Below, piece by piece: positions 1-5,300 of a stretch of 7,809 nt of DNA. Made by a program: the position numbers and the translations under genes. Numbering within the stretch: position 1 is the first letter of the stretch; each line of letters begins with the position of its first letter. The notes under the pieces were generated by a model. The model saw only the letters and a list, made by a program, of their open reading frames with translations. It did no database searches and had not been told where the DNA came from. Location: assembly GCA_003520455.1 (NCBI GenBank), contig DOUV01000302.1, positions 1 through 7,809 on the forward strand, read 5' to 3'. This DNA is from Chloroflexota bacterium. GTDB lineage: Bacteria; Chloroflexota; Anaerolineae; Ardenticatenales; Ardenticatenaceae.

Positions 1-2
1 CG

Positions 3-83
3 CAAGCCCGGGAGCGCGGGCGGGACGCCCGCAGGGTGACGGTTGTCACGAGACGCTTGGGACGCCCCAAGCCGGAGCACTAG
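3..83 (+). CDS. Possible C-terminal end of an upstream gene (partial, unrecognised)
   Basis: A reading frame is open from the left edge and closes with TAG at 81-83. It reads as an Arg-rich tail ending in RRLGRPKPEH. The residue mix (VTVVTRRLGRPKPEH) looks protein-like, but I do not recognise a family. A second frame is also open from position 2 to a TGA at 167-169 and could be the real one instead. With only 26 codons and competing frames, this is a weak call. No terminator with a T-run follows either stop codon. Confidence 0.25.
   Translation, partial: QARERGRDARRVTVVTRRLGRPKPEH
16..72. repeat. Three back-to-back small inverted repeats
   Basis: Three perfect inverted repeats follow each other. 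GCGGGCG (16-22) pairs with CGCCCGC (26-32) over a 3-base loop. GTGAC (36-40) pairs with GTCAC (45-49) over GGTT. GCTTGGG (55-61) pairs with CCCAAGC (66-72) over ACGC. None is followed by a T-run, so they do not look like an intrinsic terminator. They overlap the possible end of an upstream gene. They could be the 3' part of a structured RNA lying mostly outside the window, or coincidence in GC-rich DNA. Confidence 0.4.
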
Positions 84-401
84 AAGTTGAGATTGGCCGA
101 GAAGAAATCAGAGACGCTCGCTCAGCCGCCCCAGTGGCAGACGCGCCGTCGGCGGAGTTGCTTCCGTGAGAAATCGTCCCGGACGAATCGACCAGACGCG
201 ACGGCCCTGCCTGCGAGGTTTGGATCGGTCGTGCAGCCAGGCTCAGGTCAGTGAGGACGTTGGGGCGGCGATGGTGGGGGTGTTGTTTCGCCTGGACTCG
301 AGGTCGGCGGCGGTCTTGTCGATCAAACGACTGGTTGCAACGTTGGCCTCAATCTAAAAGAAAAAGCCATCCCGCAGGAGTGCCCCTTTGTTGAATTTTT
401 C

Positions 402-417
402 GGTGACAAATATCACA
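402..417. promoter_or_regulatory. CRP/FNR-family-like operator candidate
   Basis: The 16-mer GGTGACAAATATCACA matches the classical TGTGA-N6-TCACA arrangement at 9 of the 10 specified bases. It overlaps a weak possible promoter: TTGTTG at 389-394, then 17 bases, then TATCAC at 412-417. It is about 205 bp upstream of the trxA -35 box, far for direct control of that promoter. No regulator gene is visible, and a single site of this quality could occur by chance. Confidence 0.28.
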
Positions 418-447
418 GAGAAGCAGATCGGAGACAAAGTGGAAAGA

Positions 448-467
448 GCACGGGGAGCTCCCTGTGC
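448..467. repeat. 20-bp near-perfect palindrome upstream of trxA
   Basis: The left arm GCACGGGGAG (448-457) is complementary to CTCCCTGTGC (458-467) at every position except one G-T wobble, centred on AGCT. As DNA it could be a dimeric-protein operator. As RNA it would form a hairpin with AGCT as the loop. No T-run follows, so it is not an obvious terminator. Its function is unknown. Confidence 0.4.
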
Positions 468-558
468 CCGAGCGCCGGCAGCATCATGATCCCCTGGATG
501 CGCTGGCGCGCTCCTTGCTTGTTTGATGTATAGAGCAACTGGGGCGAGTTGGCGGACG

Positions 559-586
559 CTCCCGAGGGAGTGAGGTGCTACGCACC
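559..586. repeat. Two adjacent short hairpins upstream of the trxA promoter
   Basis: CTCCC (559-563) is followed after GA by GGGAG (566-570). GGTGC (574-578) is followed after TAC by GCACC (582-586). Both lie 40-65 bp upstream of the trxA -35 box, where activator sites often fall, but no known operator consensus is recognised. Confidence 0.3.
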
Positions 587-623
587 CTGACAGTTGAGCA
601 CGCCGGGAGATCTCGGAACCCGT

Positions 624-653
624 TTGACAAGTTTCGGCAGTCGTGAGTAAGAT
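624..653 (+). promoter_or_regulatory. Sigma-70-type promoter of trxA
   Basis: A perfect -35 box TTGACA (624-629) is separated by 18 bases from TAAGAT (648-653), a 4-of-6 match to TATAAT. Transcription would start near 660, giving a leader of roughly 33 bases before the trxA start at 693. This is the best promoter in the window and implies that trxA is transcribed on its own from a housekeeping promoter. Confidence 0.72.
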
Positions 654-692
654 AGCCAGGGATAGGCGGATTCATAGAAGGAGTCGATACCG

Positions 693-1040
693 ATGGCAAA
701 ACCGCAGAGTGTCACGCAGGCCTCGTTTGAACAGGAGGTGATCAATTCGGAGCTTCCGGTTGTGACCGATTTTTGGGCGACCTGGTGCGGACCATGCCGC
801 ATGATTGCTCCGGTGCTTGAGGAGATCGCGGATGAATATGAGGGGCAACTCAAGGTCATGAAGCTCGACGTGGACGAGAACCCCGACATCGCCGTGGAGT
901 ACAACGTGCAAAGCATTCCGACCCTGATCGTCTTTAGGGATGGCAAGCAGGTCGAGCGGGTCATCGGCTACATGCCGAAGACCAGGCTGTTGGAGCGGAT
1001 CAAGCCCCACCTGACCCAATCCGAGCCGGCGAGCCAGTAG
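693..1040 (+). CDS. trxA: Thioredoxin (115 aa)
   Basis: A small cytoplasmic protein-disulfide reductase, normally kept reduced by thioredoxin reductase. It supplies electrons to enzymes such as ribonucleotide reductase and methionine sulfoxide reductase. The active site WCGPC is at residues 31-35 (Cys32, Cys35). The buried Asp26, Pro40, Lys57 and the cis-Pro of SIPT (Pro76) fall at the same numbers as in E. coli Trx1, so this is a full-length canonical thioredoxin with a short C-terminal tail (QSEPASQ). No signal peptide is seen. The ATG start is supported by GAAGGAG at 677-683, nine bases upstream, and by the match to family length. It has its own promoter (624-653) and terminator (1068-1097), so it appears to be a one-gene unit, convergent with pfkA. 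Thioredoxin reductase is not in the window. Confidence 0.97.
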   Translation: MAKPQSVTQASFEQEVINSELPVVTDFWATWCGPCRMIAPVLEEIADEYEGQLKVMKLDVDENPDIAVEYNVQSIPTLIVFRDGKQVERVIGYMPKTRLLERIKPHLTQSEPASQ

Positions 1041-1067
1041 CCCGGCATCCGTTCGTGCGTCACGACA

Positions 1068-1097
1068 CGGGGCGGCCTTTTCAGCCGCCCCGCTTTT
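1068..1097 (+). terminator. Intrinsic terminator of trxA
   Basis: A 9-bp perfect stem, CGGGGCGGC (1068-1076) with GCCGCCCCG (1084-1092), closes a 7-base loop and is followed by CTTTTATT on the + strand. It starts 28 bases after the trxA stop. The minus strand has no T-run after the same hairpin, so it is a weaker barrier to pfkA transcripts, although the hairpin could still shape their 3' end. Confidence 0.9.
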
Positions 1098-1112
1098 ATT
1101 GCCGCCGATCAG

Positions 1113-2102
1113 TCACCGGGCGAGCATCTTGGCCATCTCATAGTATTGAAGATTGGCCACCCGCTGCGTGGTCACGACCTCCTCAATCGGAACCTCTCGA
1201 ATCTGACGGCCATCCAGCCCCACCATAACACCGATGCGGTCAGCCATCAAAGCCTCAACCGCGGCCACCCCGAAGCGCGTCGCAAGCAGGCGATCGAAGT
1301 GGCTGGGACGGCCGCCCCGCTGCACGTGCCCCAGGATGGTGACACGCACCTCGAACCCCGTGTGATGCTCCCCCAGGTGATGCACGATTGCCTCGGTTGA
1401 GTGCTCGGCGCCTTCCGAGACGACGATGATGGCGTGAGTCTTCCCACGAATGTAGGCCTGCTCGACCCGCTCCGCGATCTCTTCCAGGGTGAGCGGGACC
1501 TCGGGAATATGAATCACCTCAGCCCCACCGGTGATGCCGCCCATCAACGCCAGATAGCCATTGTTGCGCCCCATCGTCTCGATGAGGAAGGCCCGTTGGT
1601 GGCTACTGGCGGTGTCGCGCAGCTTGTCAATCGCCTCGAGGATCGTGTTCAGGGCGGTATCGACCCCGATCGCCATGTTCGTGCCCCAGATATCGTTGTC
1701 GATGCTTGCGGGGATGCCGACCACCGGAAAGCCCAGGCGGTGCAGGGCCATCGCCCCCTGGAGCGACCCATCGCCACCGATGACGACGAGAGCCTCGATA
1801 TCCTGTTCGTGGAGGCGTCGCAACGCGAGCTTCTGCATCCTGGGCTCTTTAAATTCTGCGAGGCGGGCGGTCTGCAGGATCGTACCACCCTTCTGGATGA
1901 TGCCGCCGACATCGCGCGGGCCGAGCCTGGTGATATCGCCGGCAATCAGACCGGCGTAGGCCCGTCGAATCCCATAGATCTCAGCGCCAAAGCTGAGGCC
2001 GGTGCGCACCACCGCGCGGACGCAGGCGTTCATGCCGGGCGCATCGCCGCCGCACGTCATGACGCCGATTCGTTGAAACCGAGGGATTTGGTTGGCTGCC
2101 AT
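1113..2102 (-). CDS. pfkA: ATP-dependent 6-phosphofructokinase (329 aa)
   Basis: Phosphorylates fructose 6-phosphate to fructose 1,6-bisphosphate, the committed step of glycolysis; the family is normally a cytoplasmic homotetramer. Visible motifs, numbered from the ATG at 2102: GGDAPGMN (18-25); GGDGS (109-113), where Gly112 in place of Asp points to ATP rather than pyrophosphate as donor; the catalytic loop ASIDND (132-137) with Asp135; MGRNNG (177-182); VSEG (228-231); and HVQRGGRP (259-266) for the sugar phosphate. Arg29 and Arg33 align with effector-site arginines of E. coli PfkA. The loop reads PASIDND, whereas the classical bacterial form is PGTIDND. Length is normal for the short bacterial class (about 320). 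The frame also has GTG codons at 2117 and 2114, but only the ATG at 2102 has a well-placed GTGAGG, so I prefer it. It lies downstream of dnaE on the same strand with no clear terminator between them. Confidence 0.95.
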   Translation of the reverse strand: MAANQIPRFQRIGVMTCGGDAPGMNACVRAVVRTGLSFGAEIYGIRRAYAGLIAGDITRLGPRDVGGIIQKGGTILQTARLAEFKEPRMQKLALRRLHEQDIEALVVIGGDGSLQGAMALHRLGFPVVGIPASIDNDIWGTNMAIGVDTALNTILEAIDKLRDTASSHQRAFLIETMGRNNGYLALMGGITGGAEVIHIPEVPLTLEEIAERVEQAYIRGKTHAIIVVSEGAEHSTEAIVHHLGEHHTGFEVRVTILGHVQRGGRPSHFDRLLATRFGVAAVEALMADRIGVMVGLDGRQIREVPIEEVVTTQRVANLQYYEMAKMLAR

Positions 2103-2108
2103 CGAGTG

Positions 2109-2114
2109 CCTCAC
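2109..2114 (-). promoter_or_regulatory. Ribosome-binding site that decides the pfkA start
   Basis: On the minus strand GTGAGG lies six bases before ATG 2102-2100. The upstream GTG candidates at 2117 and 2114 have only a CCCACTTT-like sequence in front and no Shine-Dalgarno match. The shorter 329-residue product is therefore favoured over the 334-residue one. Confidence 0.6.
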
Positions 2115-2134
2115 CACAAAGTGGGCCAGTGCGC

Positions 2135-2192
2135 TGACCGGTCCACGGTCAGCCGGGAAGGCTTCGGAGAGGAGCGGTCACCAGACGCTCCT
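2135..2192. repeat. Two inverted repeats in the dnaE-pfkA gap
   Basis: TGACCG (2135-2140) and CGGTCA (2146-2151) are separated by GTCCA. AGGAGCG (2170-2176) and CGCTCCT (2186-2192) are separated by nine bases. On the minus strand both would form hairpins in the RNA between dnaE and pfkA, but neither is followed by a T-run. They could be an operator, an RNA-processing site or a weak terminator. A possible extended -10, TGCTAACCT, lies just upstream of them on the minus strand (around 2206-2214) but has no convincing -35. Confidence 0.4.
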
Positions 2193-2315
2193 GGGCAGCA
2201 ACAGAGGTTAGCAGATTGCGTGCCGGAAAGGGAAACACCCCGCCGATTGGCCCGAGCGCCACAACCGGCGTCCGAAACGAGCGCGGTGGTCATTATCGTG
2301 GGATCGGTCGGCGCG

Positions 2316-5300
2316 TCAAGTGGTCGTGGTCTTCCAGCGTGCCCGCCCGTTGTCGCGCTCGATCTGGCTGACTTCGACCTGCGCGCCGAAGGTGATGAGC
2401 GTGTCACGGAGGGCGGCGCAGTAGCCGGTGGTCAAGTTTGGAAACTCGAGTTGGACCTCTCTCCCGCCCGGCTGGACCAGGATCAGGCTGATGCGGTCGT
2501 CACCCGGAAAACTCTGGATCGTGTGCATGACCTGCTTGAAGAGGAGCAGATCTTGGCGATCATCCTCGGAGCGCCGCAGAGTGACCTTCACATGATGCTC
2601 GAGCCCGGCCAGCAACTCGTTCGCCGCGCCATTGCCGTTGCTCGCGGGTTCGGCCATGGCAGCGACTGCAGGTGCTGGTGAGCCCTTGAAGCGGGGTGTC
2701 GGCTCCTCAACGGCGGCCGTGACGATGGCGCCGGGATCGAAGAGCATCACCTCGTCGGCCACGAGTTGGACCGTGTCGTCGTCGCCGGCGCGCCGGCTGG
2801 CCTCGACCCGGCCACGTACCAACAGGATGTTGTCGGTCTGCAGTACCTCCCGGCAGCGGGCATAGGTCCGCGGAAAGACCGTGACCTCGACCTCGCCGCC
2901 GAAATCCCCCAACCGAATCCAGGCCATCGGCTCCTGCCTGGTACTGGTCACGTGGTTCCGCACCGAGCCGAGCAGGCCCGCCACCACCACTTGCTGGCCG
3001 ATCAGCTCGTTATTGAGCTCGCTCACCGCATGGGTCGTCCCGCGCCCCACGGCCGCGGCCACCTGCAACAAGGGATGGTCCGAGACGAAGACGCCCAGCA
3101 GCTCCTTCTCATCCTGTAAGCGCTGCTTCGGCAAGACCTCGCCGACTTTCGGCAGCGGAGTGAGGACGCTGCTCCGGGCAGCCGCCGAGCCGCCATGGTT
3201 CCCACCGGCCATCAAGTCGAACATCGATAGCTGGCCGGCCTCGGCCGCGGCGTGGGTCTGGCTGCTGACGCCGATCATTCGGTCAATGACCGCCAGGACG
3301 GTCTCACGCGGGGTCTCGGGGATAAGCGGGCTGACCAACTCGTCGAAGCAGCCCACCTTGATGAGGCACTCGAGCACGCGGCGATTGAGCTGGCGCAGAT
3401 CGACCCGCTCGCAGAAGTCGTCGAGACTCCGGAAGGGACCGCCGTCCTCGCGCTCCTGTAGGATCGCCTCGACCGCCGTGACACCCACGTTCTTGATTGC
3501 CCCCATCCCGAACCGAATCGCCCAGTGGCGGGGATCGTCGGACGGGAGGTATGCATTCTCGGGGTTCGGCTCGATTGTGAACTGTACTCCGCTCTTGTTG
3601 ATATCGGGTGGCAAGATCGCGATACCCAGGCGACGGGCCTCTTGAATATAGACCGGCACTTTATCGGTATCGTCGAACTCGACACACAACAGCGCACATA
3701 AGTACTCAACCGGGTAGTGGGCCTTGAGATAGGCCGTCTGCACCGTGATGACCGCGTAGTCGGCGGCGTGGCTGTTGTGAACGAGAATATCGTTGGCGAC
3801 GAAGTTGTGGGTGCCGGGTACCTCTAGATCGTAGGTCTGTTTCTCACCGACGTACTCGACCGCCGTGATACGGTCCCAGTAGATATCGCTGTGGGCGTAG
3901 CGGCGAAGATCAGAATCATCAAAGGAATCAGCCAACCGTGCGATGATCTGGCGAGTGAAGCCGATCTTCGTGGCTTTCCCGGTTGGGGAGAACTCGCGTT
4001 GGGACACCCCACTATCGTGGTTCAGCTGCGTCCAGCTCACCCCGCGGCGCTCCTCGGCCGCTCGCACCAGCTCCTTGACCTCAATGGGCCTGACATCCTT
4101 GACCCCGGAACCTAAGGCCTCACTCAGCAGGAGTGCCTGGAGCGCAGCATGACGCTCTGAGCTCAGGAAGTGGCAGCCGATACATTCGGCAAATGCGGCT
4201 ATATTCGCGTTACCCGTAATGAAGAGCTGGTACCCGATCCGGCCGTCCTTGGAGGGGAAATTGACCGTGCGCAGCCGGCTGACGATGCCAAACCGGAGAA
4301 GCAGGTGCTGAAGGTGCCTCGCGAGGCGCTCCGAGGCGGTCGCGTAGAAAAGGCTGCGCCCCTCCAGGTTGGTGTGCCCATCGCTCTCCCACATCCGGCT
4401 GATCAGCAGACCAAGCTGGCGGTTCGTCAGTTCGAAGGCATGTACCGGGATCTCCTTCTCGCGAGCATTTTCCCCCCAGATGCCCAACTCGCGTGCCCAA
4501 GAAATGATCTCCGGTGGGATGCGCCGGTCCTGCCGTCCGGCATAGACTGAAAAGGTGCCCTTGTGCAGCGCGACCGAGCAGCGGACGTTCTCAAACTGCT
4601 CCGCCGCTTTGATGAAATCATCGCGCTGAACCGGGTCCTGGCTATAGAAGGAAACCGAGTGGGGGTGGCACAAGTTGCCTGCCGCCAGGAGATGCCCGAG
4701 AGCGATCACTTCGTGCTCCGGCCATTCGGCGTTCCCTTCCACCGGTAGCCGGCGAGGGACGGCGATACGGTCGCCCACCCGGAGCTCTTCGAGCAACCGC
4801 CAACCGCCGAAGGTGTAGAACGGGTGGTTGGCGGTCGCTTCAATCGTGCGGCCGAGGGCTGTGGTGAGGCGGAAAACGGGTTTGGTGCCGTTGTCCATCA
4901 CTGCCGACACCTGGCCCGCTCGCAGGGTCAGCGCCTCCACGTCGCAGGTCACAGTCTCTTCCAACTGAGCGGCACCCGTGTGTAGATCTTCAACCCTCAC
5001 CAGGCGGCCGCTGGTGGCATCCACAACCTCCACATCACCTGGCACACACTTGTTGAATCCGTAACGTGCAAAATACTCGATATCGCCGTAAATTCGCTCC
5101 GCGACCTCTTTCTGGATCCCCCGCTCCATCGCGCCCTTGACGAAGATCCCCTTGTGATACTCGATATCCTTGGCTTTCTTCTTGGAAACCGCGCGCCGCA
5201 TCAGATCGGCCTCGCCTGGGCTGTATCCGCCCAGCTCCGAGGCGATACGCATGATCTGTTCCTGATATACAATAGTTCCGTAGGTATTTTCGAGTATTTG

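Larger units (their letters stand above)
84..620. other. Long gap with no recognisable gene
   Basis: I see no gene I can defend here. A 63-codon frame (166-357, +) starts with GTG preceded by GGAG at 154-157. Its product is Arg/Ser-rich, matches nothing I know and could be chance. The stretch around 355-420 is markedly more A/T-rich than its surroundings and contains a CRP/FNR-like palindrome at 402-417. From about 440 to 620 there are several short palindromes. No tRNA, rRNA or recognisable regulatory RNA consensus (T-box, SRP RNA, tmRNA) could be found by eye. Confidence 0.5.

Noticed and set aside
358..386. Minus strand terminator suggested by a T-rich run at 358-370
   Set aside because: The preceding sequence forms only a weak stem with a mismatch and a bulge, and no minus strand gene ends here.
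400..620. T-box or other known regulatory RNA ahead of trxA
   Set aside because: The T-box consensus is absent, there is no terminator before trxA, and trxA has a strong promoter only about 40 bases upstream of its start.
484..1019. Minus strand frames at 484-699, 578-964 and 672-1019
   Set aside because: They run antisense to the trxA promoter and coding region and match no family.
1401..2681. 426-codon open frame on the + strand antisense to pfkA and the end of dnaE
   Set aside because: It lies opposite genes with clear motifs. Its Asp/His/Gly/Arg-rich composition is typical of the complement of GC-rich coding DNA, and it matches no known family.
3774..5048. Reading the dnaE insertion as a transposon, frameshift or gene fusion
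   Set aside because: The frame is continuous, the borders match intein splice junctions exactly, and the flanking residues rejoin into an intact FNKSHA motif.
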